From: Verrucomicrobiota bacterium
Lineage (GTDB): Bacteria; Verrucomicrobiota; Verrucomicrobiia; Chthoniobacterales; UBA10450
NCBI GenBank assembly: GCA_003218735.1
Contig: QHOJ01000002.1
Span: 1,308 to 10,224 of the forward strand
DNA: 8,917 nucleotides
Reading direction: 5' to 3'
The notes below the pieces were generated by a model. That model did not search any database. It saw only the letters and a list, made by a program, of their open reading frames with translations, and was not told the DNA's origin. Shown in pieces: positions 1 through 5,467 of the stretch. Numbering within the stretch: the first letter of the stretch is position 1; each line of letters begins with the position of its first letter. The translations under genes and the position numbers were made by a program.

Positions 1-14
1 CAAAACTTACGCTG

Positions 15-1139
15 ATGTCCCGATTTTTGCTCGCGCATTTTACGATGTTGATCCTGGCGGCGAATCTCTTCGCGCAATCACTTGCACCGCCAGCTCCGGG
101 CAACTCTCCGATTGCCTCGAAGTCCTCCGCTGTCTCATCTCCTTCGCCGTCGGTCACTCCTACCGCGACCGACCTGATCAATTCGTTAGGCGCGGCGGAC
201 TTGCAGGCAGCGATCGCGCTCTTGAAAAGCAATTTCACAAATCCGGATGCGATTACCGAGACGGAATTGAACCGCGCGACTGTTCAGGGTCTGATGACGC
301 GGCTGCCGAATGGCGTGAAGCTTTTGCCGAACCGGGAAAGCGCCCCGACGGAGGCGCCCACCCCCCTTTACAGTGAGATTTTGGATGGACACATCGGGTA
401 TCTGCGTCTCGGGTCGCTGAACAGCGCTAGTCTTCAGGCAATGGATAAGAGCCTCGGCAATTTTGCCGGAAAAAAAGTGGACGCTCTGGTTGTCGATCTT
501 CGCGCCAGTTCAGGAACAAATGATTTTGCCGTCGCCGCCGAATTCGCGAAACGATTTTGTCCGAAAGGCAAACCTCTTTTCACCTTGCGCAAACCGGTCG
601 CGCGCCAGGACCGCGTGTTTAATTCAGATCGCGATCCGGCGTTTCATGGTCTCATCATGGTGCTCGCCGATGGCGACACAGCCGGCGGTGCCGAAGCAGT
701 TGCGGCCGCGCTGCGCGTTTACGATAAAGCTTTACTCGTGGGTCAGCCAAGCGCCGGTCGCGCTGCGGAATATTCCGATTTGGCATTGCCGGGCGGGAAG
801 ATTTTGCGCGTAGCGGTGGCAGAAATGGTTTCGCCGGAAGGCCATTCATTATTTCCAGATGGAATAAAACCAGACCTGCCAGTCGAAATGTCGATTGCGG
901 ACAAGCTACAGATTTTTCAATTGAGCGGTGAAAAAGGAATGGGCCCATTTGTTTATCAAGCGGGACGGCCGCACATGAACGAAGCCGCCCTTTTGGCCGG
1001 AACAAATCCTGAGGTTGAGGCGGTCGAAGCGGCGCAGCAACGCCGGGGACATGCTCCGGAAAAACCGCCGGCCCACGATCCCGTCTTGCAGCGCGCGCTG
1101 GACGTTGTTACATCGCTCGAGATTTATCAAAAACGATAA
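15..1139 (+). CDS. Secreted S41-family peptidase homologue, probably catalytically inactive
   Basis: A 374-residue protein with an N-terminal hydrophobic signal peptide (about residues 1-20, ending in LFA-Q) and a low-complexity Ser/Pro/Ala linker (about 22-52). An S41 (C-terminal processing peptidase) core follows: GHIGYLRLGSL (126-136), the strand motif VVDLRASSGTND (159-170), VLADGDTAGGAEAVAAAL (216-233), LVGQPSAGR (241-249) and PDGIKPDLPVE (281-291). Ungapped alignment with E. coli Tsp/Prc as I remember it (Ser430, Asp441, Lys455) puts Gly224, Val235 and Arg249 at the three catalytic positions, so proteolysis is doubtful. No PDZ domain is evident between signal peptide and core. It is probably exported to the periplasm; function unknown. 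The ATG at 15 is chosen because it precedes the signal peptide, but the frame is open to the left edge. The family is fairly sure; the loss of activity is inferred. Confidence 0.82.
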   Translation: MSRFLLAHFTMLILAANLFAQSLAPPAPGNSPIASKSSAVSSPSPSVTPTATDLINSLGAADLQAAIALLKSNFTNPDAITETELNRATVQGLMTRLPNGVKLLPNRESAPTEAPTPLYSEILDGHIGYLRLGSLNSASLQAMDKSLGNFAGKKVDALVVDLRASSGTNDFAVAAEFAKRFCPKGKPLFTLRKPVARQDRVFNSDRDPAFHGLIMVLADGDTAGGAEAVAAALRVYDKALLVGQPSAGRAAEYSDLALPGGKILRVAVAEMVSPEGHSLFPDGIKPDLPVEMSIADKLQIFQLSGEKGMGPFVYQAGRPHMNEAALLAGTNPEVEAVEAAQQRRGHAPEKPPAHDPVLQRALDVVTSLEIYQKR

Positions 1140-1157
1140 TATGGTGTCCACGGAGGA

Positions 1158-1186
1158 TTGACCATCTGACATCGGTGATGTAAGAT
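1158..1186 (+). promoter_or_regulatory. Predicted sigma70-type promoter of vapBC
   Basis: TTGACC at 1158-1163 matches the -35 consensus at 5 of 6 positions. A spacer of exactly 17 bases leads to TAAGAT at 1181-1186, which matches the -10 consensus at 4 of 6 positions including the key first T, second A and last T. Transcription should begin about 6-8 bases downstream, near 1192-1194, which coincides with the GTG start of the antitoxin gene. This predicts a leaderless mRNA and fits the lack of a ribosome binding site. Read directly from sequence; promoter activity is inferred. Confidence 0.5.
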
Positions 1187-1187
1187 G
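1163..1187. promoter_or_regulatory. Palindromic operator candidate overlapping the vapBC promoter
   Basis: An inverted repeat with 11-base arms and a 3-base centre: CATCTGACATC (1163-1173), GGT, GATGTAAGATG (1177-1187). Ten of eleven positions pair. It covers the promoter spacer and the -10 box and ends 4 bases before the antitoxin start. VapBC complexes typically bind such repeats through the ribbon-helix-helix antitoxin and repress their own operon, so this is the natural operator. An RNA hairpin is unlikely if transcription starts near 1192, since the repeat would then be untranscribed. Confidence 0.6.
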
Positions 1188-1191
1188 TAGC

Positions 1192-1470
1192 GTGGTACGA
1201 ACCCAAATTTCGCTCGAGCCCGAAGAGGTCGGGTGGCTCAAACGGCAGGCCAGAGAGCAGGGCACCAGTCTGGCGGGGGTGGTCCGAGGACTGATCCGGA
1301 ATGCTTCGCTAAAGAGAGGACGCAACAGCGCTAAGCCCAAAGCCGTTCCCCAGCCAAAGCGAAAGAAGATGGCCACACGTTTTGCTTTCATCGCTTGCAT
1401 CAAAGATGGAAGCCAGAGCGATGCCAAGCTGGCCGAGGATTATCTTTATGCCGAAGGCGACGTGCGGTGA
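1192..1470 (+). CDS. VapB-like ribbon-helix-helix antitoxin
   Basis: A 92-residue protein starting with GTG. Residues 2-37 form a ribbon-helix-helix (CopG/Arc-like) DNA-binding domain: the short strand VRTQISL, then an amphipathic helix around EEVGWLKRQAREQG, then TSLAGVVRGLIRNA. A basic Lys/Arg/Pro-rich linker follows (about 40-60), then an acidic-ended tail (about 62-92) that would wrap the toxin. The role is to neutralise the PIN toxin encoded next and, with it, to bind the upstream palindrome. Its TGA overlaps the toxin GTG by three bases (GTGA), implying translational coupling. GTG at 1192 is chosen because ATG codons just upstream run into stops (ATG-TAA at 1178, ATG-TAG at 1185). Assignment rests on fold, order and partner; the exact VapB subfamily is not recognised. 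Confidence 0.78.
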   Translation: MVRTQISLEPEEVGWLKRQAREQGTSLAGVVRGLIRNASLKRGRNSAKPKAVPQPKRKKMATRFAFIACIKDGSQSDAKLAEDYLYAEGDVR

Positions 1471-1865
1471 ATAGAGTCTGCTTTGCTGATTCCGGCGGGT
1501 TTTATGCGCTGTCGTCGGAACGTGATCGCCGTCATGCTTCTGCTATCGCGCGGTTGGCCGATTTCTCGACTATCGTCACGACCCAACTGGTGGTCATCGA
1601 GACCGTCTCGCTCTTAACCAAACGGCTTTCGCCATTTCATGCCCGCCACTGGTATCACCGGCTCAAGCACTCGCCCGGTGTGGAGATTCGCGATTATGCC
1701 ACTGAAGTGTTTCTGGAAGCGGAGAACCTCTGGCAATCGCATCGCGATAAAGAATGGGACCTGATCGATTGCTATTCTTTCCGTGTCATGCGCCGCGAAT
1801 CGATCCGCGTCGCATTGGCGTTTGACGAGCACTTTCGCCAGGCGGGCTTTGAGATCGTGGAGTAA
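1467..1865 (+). CDS. VapC-like PIN-domain ribonuclease toxin
   Basis: A 132-residue single-domain PIN protein, the usual VapC length. PIN nucleases cleave RNA (often tRNA or rRNA) with Mg2+ held by four acidic residues. Those visible are Asp8 in FADSGGFYAL, Glu45 in VVIETVSLL, Asp101 (with Asp98) in DKEWDLIDCYSF and Asp120 in ALAFDEHF, so the active site looks intact. The start is taken as GTG at 1467, overlapping the antitoxin stop as GTGA; the open frame runs further upstream, but those residues are arginine-rich and unlike the family, and the PIN core begins right after the GTG. It is co-transcribed with the antitoxin. The RNA target cannot be told from sequence. The start is inferred; the family is near certain. 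Confidence 0.88.
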   Translation: MNRVCFADSGGFYALSSERDRRHASAIARLADFSTIVTTQLVVIETVSLLTKRLSPFHARHWYHRLKHSPGVEIRDYATEVFLEAENLWQSHRDKEWDLIDCYSFRVMRRESIRVALAFDEHFRQAGFEIVE

Positions 1866-1872
1866 ATGCGCT

Positions 1873-1905
1873 CTGCTACGATCAACAATTCGCTGCTAGG
1901 ATCAA
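1873..1905 (+). repeat. Short direct repeat, 20-base period
   Basis: The 13-mer CTGCTACGATCAA (1873-1885) recurs as CTGCTAGGATCAA (1893-1905) with one mismatch, in the 53-base gap between the vapC-like gene and rnc. The 20-base spacing is close to two helical turns, which could suit a dimeric binding protein, but the unit may simply be a slippage duplication. No promoter boxes are convincing around it. Confidence 0.4.
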
Positions 1906-1918
1906 GCTGACTCTGCCT

Positions 1919-2617
1919 GTGACTCCGCTCGAGGAACGCATCGGTTACAAGTTTCGCAATTCGCTGTTGCTAGCGGAGGCGCTCACGCATCCTAGTCTCG
2001 GCCACGAAACGCAACGCTATCATTTTGATAATCAGCGCCTGGAATTTCTGGGTGACGCCGTCCTTCAGCTCGTCATCACCGAATATCTTTTTCGCCATTT
2101 TGGCGGCGAGGCTGAAGGACAATTGACCAAATTGCGCTCGCGGCTGGTATCGCGTGAAACATTGAAGATGCACGCCGCCGCGCTCGATTTGGGACGGGAC
2201 CTTCTGATGGGACGCGGCGAAGAAGCCAGTGGCGGGCGCGAGCGAACATCGACATTGGCCGATGCATTCGAAGCGCTGATTGGCGCTATTTATCTCGACG
2301 GCGGCCTTGAGGCGGCGAAAAAATTTGTTCTCGTCCAAGCGCGCACCGATCTTGAAGAAATCGCCGAAGAGCCCATTGACATTAATCCAAAGGGCCATCT
2401 CCAGGAATTATTGCAAAGCATCTCGCCGCGCAGCCCGATCTACGAGTTGGTTTCGCAAAGCGGGCCGGAGCACGAGAAGACATTCATCGTGCAAGCCGTT
2501 TGGGAAGGAATCGTTTTGGGACAGGGCAGCGGTCGAAGCAAAAAACAGGCGGAAGCGACCGCTGCGCTCGAAGCAATGAAATTGAAGCGTTGGAAGGAAA
2601 CGAAGCCACGCGCGTAA
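1919..2617 (+). CDS. rnc: Ribonuclease III
   Basis: A 232-residue double-strand-specific endoribonuclease that processes rRNA precursors and structured mRNAs in the cytoplasm. The N-terminal RNase III domain (about 1-150) carries the signature QRLEFLGDAVLQ (39-50) with catalytic Glu42 and Asp46, and the second metal-binding pair Asp115 and Glu118 in ADAFEALIGAIYLDGG. A double-stranded RNA-binding domain follows from about 156 (NPKGHLQELLQ) to 222, ending with the typical GSGRSKKQAEATAALEAM. Length and order are those of standard bacterial RNase III, and all catalytic residues are present. Start is GTG at 1919, giving the usual LEERIGYKF-type opening; no Shine-Dalgarno is visible. It is convergent with thiD, with a two-hairpin repeat between them. 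Function is essentially certain. Confidence 0.97.
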   Translation: MTPLEERIGYKFRNSLLLAEALTHPSLGHETQRYHFDNQRLEFLGDAVLQLVITEYLFRHFGGEAEGQLTKLRSRLVSRETLKMHAAALDLGRDLLMGRGEEASGGRERTSTLADAFEALIGAIYLDGGLEAAKKFVLVQARTDLEEIAEEPIDINPKGHLQELLQSISPRSPIYELVSQSGPEHEKTFIVQAVWEGIVLGQGSGRSKKQAEATAALEAMKLKRWKETKPRA

Positions 2618-2628
2618 GGTCGACAAAT

Positions 2629-2684
2629 TGTAGCCATGTGCCTGTGGCACATTTAGTCGCGACCGCGCACAGCGCGGTGCTACA
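2629..2684. repeat. Inverted pair of TGTAGC-headed hairpins (REPIN-like), rnc/thiD junction
   Basis: Copy 1 on the plus strand is TGTAGC (2629-2634), one C, arm ATGTGCC (2636-2642), loop TGT, arm GGCACAT (2646-2652). Copy 2 on the minus strand reads inward from 2684: TGTAGC, ACCGCGC, TGT, GCGCGGT (plus-strand 2662-2684). Both stems are perfect 7-mers with 3-base loops. The heads are complementary, so the unit can fold as a three-way junction. The GTAG-plus-hairpin layout in inverted pairs is that of REP/REPIN elements. The right head overlaps the thiD TAG stop (2680-2682). It may double as a bidirectional terminator or mRNA 3'-end stabiliser, though no T tract follows. Confidence 0.7.
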
Positions 2685-3522
2685 GCGAATGATTGAGCGC
2701 GTCGATATTCTCGCCGCATTTGGATTTCCAGCGAAGTCGTTGTGCGATCGACGCGGTCACAAATTCTTTTGCGCGGCGAACGGCAGCTTCCAAGGATAAA
2801 CCTGAGGCAAGAGCTGCGGTAATTGCCGCCGAATAAGTGCAACCGGTGCCGTGTGTCGTGACTCCACGAACAAATGGCGCCGAAAATTCGCTGATCTTGT
2901 TGCCAGCAAAGAGCAAATCTACCGCATCGTCGCCAGCGAGATGACCACCCTTAAGTAAGATCGACACTTGATATTTTTGTTGCAGTTGTTTTCCGGCCTT
3001 GCGCATTGTTTCCAAATCGCGGATCGGTTCGCCAATCAATTTTCCGGCTTCCTCAAGATTTGGCGTGAGCAGCGTTACAATCGGAAACAGCTCCCTTTCG
3101 TAAATCTCCATCGCTTCGGGTGAGAGAAGCATATCGCCACTCGTCGCGACTGTTACCGGATCGACGACGACTGGGATGCGATTGTCAATCTTGCGCAGGA
3201 GATCGATCCCGCGTGCAACAGCTTCGACGATTTCGCCTGAGCAGAGCAGTCCCGTCTTTGCGGCGGCGATCGGGAAATTTCTGGCGAGGACGGCGACTTG
3301 TTCGTAGACAACCTCGGGGTTGATCGGCTCGATTCGCAAAACCCTCCCCGGCGTTTCGGCAACAACGCAGGTGATCGCAGTCAACCCATAAACACCGAGA
3401 GCCGAAAAAGTTTTGAGGTCGGCCTGGATACCAGCGCCGGCGCTGCTATCGGATCCCGCGATTGTTAACGCGACCGGAACTGTAGCGGCTCTCTGTGAGC
3501 GCCGGTTTCTTTGTTTCGCCAT
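2680..3522 (-). CDS. thiD: Hydroxymethylpyrimidine/phosphomethylpyrimidine kinase
   Basis: A 280-residue ribokinase-like enzyme that phosphorylates HMP and HMP-P to HMP-PP for thiamine biosynthesis in the cytoplasm. Family motifs are complete: [27 protein letters not shown] (17-43), AAKTGLL (87-93), [13 protein letters not shown] (118-130), [10 protein letters not shown] (151-160), ILLKGGHL (188-195) and the anion-hole/catalytic segment [12 protein letters not shown] (223-234) with Cys228 at the ThiD catalytic-cysteine position. The conserved fold begins at about residue 16; residues 2-14 (Arg/Gln-rich) are an extension encoded by a TGTAGC-headed palindrome. ATG at 3522 is used because no in-frame start lies between it and the conserved domain (Val15 and Val17 are GTT and GTC). 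It lies 33 bases downstream of the ferredoxin gene on the same strand, so the two are probably co-transcribed. No TPP riboswitch is seen. Confidence 0.95.
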   Translation of the reverse strand: MAKQRNRRSQRAATVPVALTIAGSDSSAGAGIQADLKTFSALGVYGLTAITCVVAETPGRVLRIEPINPEVVYEQVAVLARNFPIAAAKTGLLCSGEIVEAVARGIDLLRKIDNRIPVVVDPVTVATSGDMLLSPEAMEIYERELFPIVTLLTPNLEEAGKLIGEPIRDLETMRKAGKQLQQKYQVSILLKGGHLAGDDAVDLLFAGNKISEFSAPFVRGVTTHGTGCTYSAAITAALASGLSLEAAVRRAKEFVTASIAQRLRWKSKCGENIDALNHSL

Positions 3523-3552
3523 TGAATTCGGCCGTCATAGATCGCCGCTACA
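3481..3552. repeat. Inverted pair of TGTAGC-headed hairpins (REPIN-like), straddling the thiD start
   Basis: Copy 3 (plus strand) is TGTAGC (3481-3486), arm GGCTCTC (3487-3493), loop TGT, arm GAGCGCC (3497-3503), with 6 of 7 pairs. Copy 4 (minus strand, inward from 3552) is TGTAGC, GGCGATC, TAT, GACGGCC (plus-strand 3530-3552), with 5 of 7 pairs. The two copies agree at 22 of 29 positions when aligned head to tail. Copy 3 lies inside the first codons of thiD, and the 26-base spacer (3504-3529) holds the thiD ATG. The geometry matches the pair at the other end of thiD, but the stems are more eroded. Confidence 0.62.
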
Positions 3553-3555
3553 AAG

Positions 3556-3789
3556 CTACGCACCGTCGTTGCCGATCGCTTCGACCGGACAACCTTCCAT
3601 CGCTTCCTTGCAGAGCGCTTCTTCTTCTGGGCTCTCCGGCTGCTTATAGACATAGGAATGGCCGCCGTCATCGTTGCGCTTGAAATTGGCGGGTGCGGTT
3701 TCACGGCACAAATCGCAGTCGATGCATTGATCATCGACGTAGAATTTTCCCGCTACGTTTTCGGCGTATTTATTCGCGGCATCAGCCAT
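3556..3789 (-). CDS. Small [4Fe-4S] ferredoxin
   Basis: A 77-residue single-cluster ferredoxin, a cytoplasmic low-potential electron carrier. Cluster ligands are Cys22, Cys25 and Cys28 in [15 protein letters not shown] plus Cys67 in EGCPVEAIG. Cys60 is an extra cysteine of the kind that can form a disulphide in monocluster ferredoxins. The spacing and the CPVEAI tail match monocluster bacterial and archaeal ferredoxins, and the protein is acidic as expected. The frame is open upstream to 3888, but that segment is unlike any ferredoxin, so ATG at 3789 ([12 protein letters not shown]) is chosen; a weak CCGGAAAA lies a few bases before it. It is followed by thiD after 33 bases on the same strand. 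The electron acceptor is not evident. Confidence 0.9.
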   Translation of the reverse strand: MADAANKYAENVAGKFYVDDQCIDCDLCRETAPANFKRNDDGGHSYVYKQPESPEEEALCKEAMEGCPVEAIGNDGA

Positions 3790-3863
3790 AGTTTTTCCGG
3801 TAAAAGTGAAGGTGAACGTTAGGAAGAAATGATCTGGGCGCAATTCAATTTGCCCGTTGACGA

Positions 3864-3883
3864 CCTGGCACGCAACCGCCAGG
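3864..3883. promoter_or_regulatory. Dyad in the divergent intergenic region
   Basis: CCTGGC (3864-3869) and its exact complement GCCAGG (3878-3883) are separated by 8 bases in the 141-base region between the divergent ferredoxin and small membrane-protein genes. Position and spacing suit a dimeric regulator of either side. I could not find convincing -35/-10 pairs here, and a 6-base dyad can arise by chance. Confidence 0.3.
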
Positions 3884-3930
3884 CCCATTGAATCGTTTTA
3901 ACGCTTCAGCTCTTCAACCATCTTTGCCTT

Positions 3931-4173
3931 ATGAAAAAAGAAACCGCCAGCACGCTGCGGACTTTTGCAATTGAGCTAGCAATCTATGCACTCCTTGTAG
4001 TCGCATACTTTTTCCTGGTGCTGCATTTTTTAGGCCAGTCATTGTATCAACTCGAAACGCGTCATCGATACGCATACGCCGGCGTTGCTATCTTACTAAT
4101 GATTGGCCAGGCCGTCCTCCTTCAAAATGTGACCACGCTCTTGCTGCGTTTCATTCGCGGTCGCGCCGGATAA
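3931..4173 (+). CDS. Small two-helix membrane protein of unknown function
   Basis: An 80-residue protein with two predicted transmembrane segments, about residues 11-34 (TFAIELAIYALLVVAYFFLVLHFL) and 47-66 (AYAGVAILLMIGQAVLLQNV). The loop between them is short and polar (QSLYQLETRHRY), and both ends are positive (MKK start, RFIRGRAG tail), suggesting both termini lie in the cytoplasm. I do not recognise a family. The stop is only 7 bases before the TauE/SafE gene, so the two are almost certainly co-transcribed and it may be an accessory subunit of that exporter. ATG at 3931 follows a pyrimidine-rich leader without a Shine-Dalgarno sequence. The coding call rests on clean hydrophobic periodicity and tight spacing; the role is inferred from context only. 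Confidence 0.75.
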   Translation: MKKETASTLRTFAIELAIYALLVVAYFFLVLHFLGQSLYQLETRHRYAYAGVAILLMIGQAVLLQNVTTLLLRFIRGRAG

Positions 4174-4180
4174 GATCAAC

Positions 4181-5107
4181 ATGTTCTTTCCAATCTCCGG
4201 CGCGCACATCAGCCCGATCTATTTGGTCATCGTCGGGTTCGTGATTGGCATTTTGGGCGGATTTTTTGGAGTGGGCGGCAGTTTCATCGCAGGACCGGCG
4301 CTGCGTCTAGTCGGATTAGATTGGAATTTCGCGGTCGGCACCGATCTGGCGCACATCGTAGGTAAGTCAGTCGTAGCGGTGCGGCAACATCGCGCTTTCG
4401 GGAATGTCGATCTTAAGCTCGGGCTGATCATGGCAATTGGAACAATTGCCGGCGCAGAGGCGGGCGCGCAGTTGATTCAAATGTTAAAGCGCGCCGGCAA
4501 CGTTAATTTTGTGGTGAGCATCGTCTCGATTGTTGTTTATCTGAGCATCTCGGCATTCATGATGTGGGAGAGCCGGAAAACGTTGAAATCGCAAAGACGG
4601 CGGTCATCGACAGCAAAAGTAAAAGGCTTGACCGCGAAGAAAGACAGGTCGGCTTTCAGTCACGTGCCGCGTGCGATTCAGCGGCTGAAAATCTGGCCAA
4701 TGATTGCGCTTCCTACATCTGGCGTGAAAGGGATTTCGCTTTGGATAATTCTCGTGGTCGCGTTCATAGGTGGATTTTTCGGGGGCTTTCTCGGCGGAGG
4801 CGCCGGCTACATCCGGATGCCCTCGATGGTTTACGTTCTCGGGATTCCTACGCATCTCGCAGTCGGCACCGATCTTTTTGAAATCATCATCTCAGCCAGT
4901 TACGGAACCTTTAGCCATGCGGTGAAAGGTAATGTGGACATTCTGATCGCGCTGGTCATGCACACTGGCGCGGCGATTGGCGCGCAGATCGGCGCCATCT
5001 CCACGCAATATTTTGCGGGTCCAAAAATTCGGCTGGCGTTCGTGCCGCTGCCGCTGATTGGCGCCGTCATCGTGATTTATACTTTGTTCACCGGACACAA
5101 ATTGTAA
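4181..5107 (+). CDS. TauE/SafE-family membrane exporter (sulfite or organosulfonate-type)
   Basis: A 308-residue polytopic inner-membrane protein of the TauE/SafE family, whose members export sulfite, sulfoacetate or related anions. The internal duplication is clear: GILGGFFGVGGSFIAGPALRLVGLDWNFAVGTDLAHIVGKS from residue 23 aligns with GGFFGGFLGGGAGYIRMPSMVYVLGIPTHLAVGTDLFEIIIS from about 197, and HRAFGNVDLKLGL (70-82) aligns with HAVKGNVDILIAL (246-258). A long basic loop (about 131-170, with KSQRRRSSTAKVK) joins the halves and is probably cytoplasmic. The gene sits between the 80-residue membrane protein (7-base gap) and the Usp gene (6-base gap), forming a compact cassette. The substrate cannot be read from sequence, and no sulfur-metabolism gene is nearby. 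ATG at 4181 is preceded by a partial GGATAAGA. Confidence 0.88.
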   Translation: MFFPISGAHISPIYLVIVGFVIGILGGFFGVGGSFIAGPALRLVGLDWNFAVGTDLAHIVGKSVVAVRQHRAFGNVDLKLGLIMAIGTIAGAEAGAQLIQMLKRAGNVNFVVSIVSIVVYLSISAFMMWESRKTLKSQRRRSSTAKVKGLTAKKDRSAFSHVPRAIQRLKIWPMIALPTSGVKGISLWIILVVAFIGGFFGGFLGGGAGYIRMPSMVYVLGIPTHLAVGTDLFEIIISASYGTFSHAVKGNVDILIALVMHTGAAIGAQIGAISTQYFAGPKIRLAFVPLPLIGAVIVIYTLFTGHKL

Positions 5108-5113
5108 GCGTTT

Positions 5114-5341
5114 ATGAAGATTTTAATTTGCAGCGATGGAACGCGAGCCGCCGAAAGCGCGATTGAACTGGGAGGATTATTAGCCGGCCCGCTAAAGGCT
5201 GAAACCACCCTCTTTGGCATCGCCGAAAAGTCGCAAGACAAAGGCCCGTTACGCGAAGCGCTGGAGAAGCAGGCGCAACCCATCCGCTCACGAAATGTGG
5301 CTTTGGATATCATGGTGCATGCGGGCGAACCCATTCGCTAG
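5114..5341 (+). CDS. N-terminal fragment of universal stress protein (Usp domain 1, truncated)
   Basis: A 75-residue product ending at the TAG. It holds the start of a Usp alpha/beta domain: the first strand MKILICSDGT, then an alanine-rich helix ESAIELGGLLAGPL, the strand TTLFGIAEK, the helix LREALEKQAQPI and the strand LDIMVHAGEP. The second half of the nucleotide-binding fold, including the glycine-rich loop region, lies beyond the stop, so this piece alone should not fold as a complete Usp domain. It starts 6 bases after the TauE/SafE gene and no Shine-Dalgarno is visible, suggesting coupling to that gene. Usp proteins often accompany transporters and bind ATP or AMP; here that is family knowledge only. 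Confidence 0.6.
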   Translation: MKILICSDGTRAAESAIELGGLLAGPLKAETTLFGIAEKSQDKGPLREALEKQAQPIRSRNVALDIMVHAGEPIR

Positions 5342-5467
5342 ATTCTTGGTCGGACATCGAAAACGAGCTACGATCTCGTTGTAATCGGGGCGCGATGGAC
5401 TGGAGCGACCGGGCATTACTGGCGCTCAGAAAAGACCTATGAAGTAATCAAAGCTATTCAGCCGCCG

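Noticed and set aside
1186..1210. TGTAGC at 1186-1191 as another REP-like head
   Set aside because: The following bases do not form a 7-base hairpin with a 3-base loop; the hexamer is part of the vapBC promoter/operator region.
3790..3888. N-terminal extension of the ferredoxin frame to 3888
   Set aside because: The added residues (with repeated Phe-Thr) resemble no ferredoxin, and the ATG at 3789 gives the family's normal length.
5339..5341. TAG read as pyrrolysine or another recoded amino acid
   Set aside because: TAG ends several normal genes in this window and no recoding element is visible; a point mutation or sequence error is simpler.
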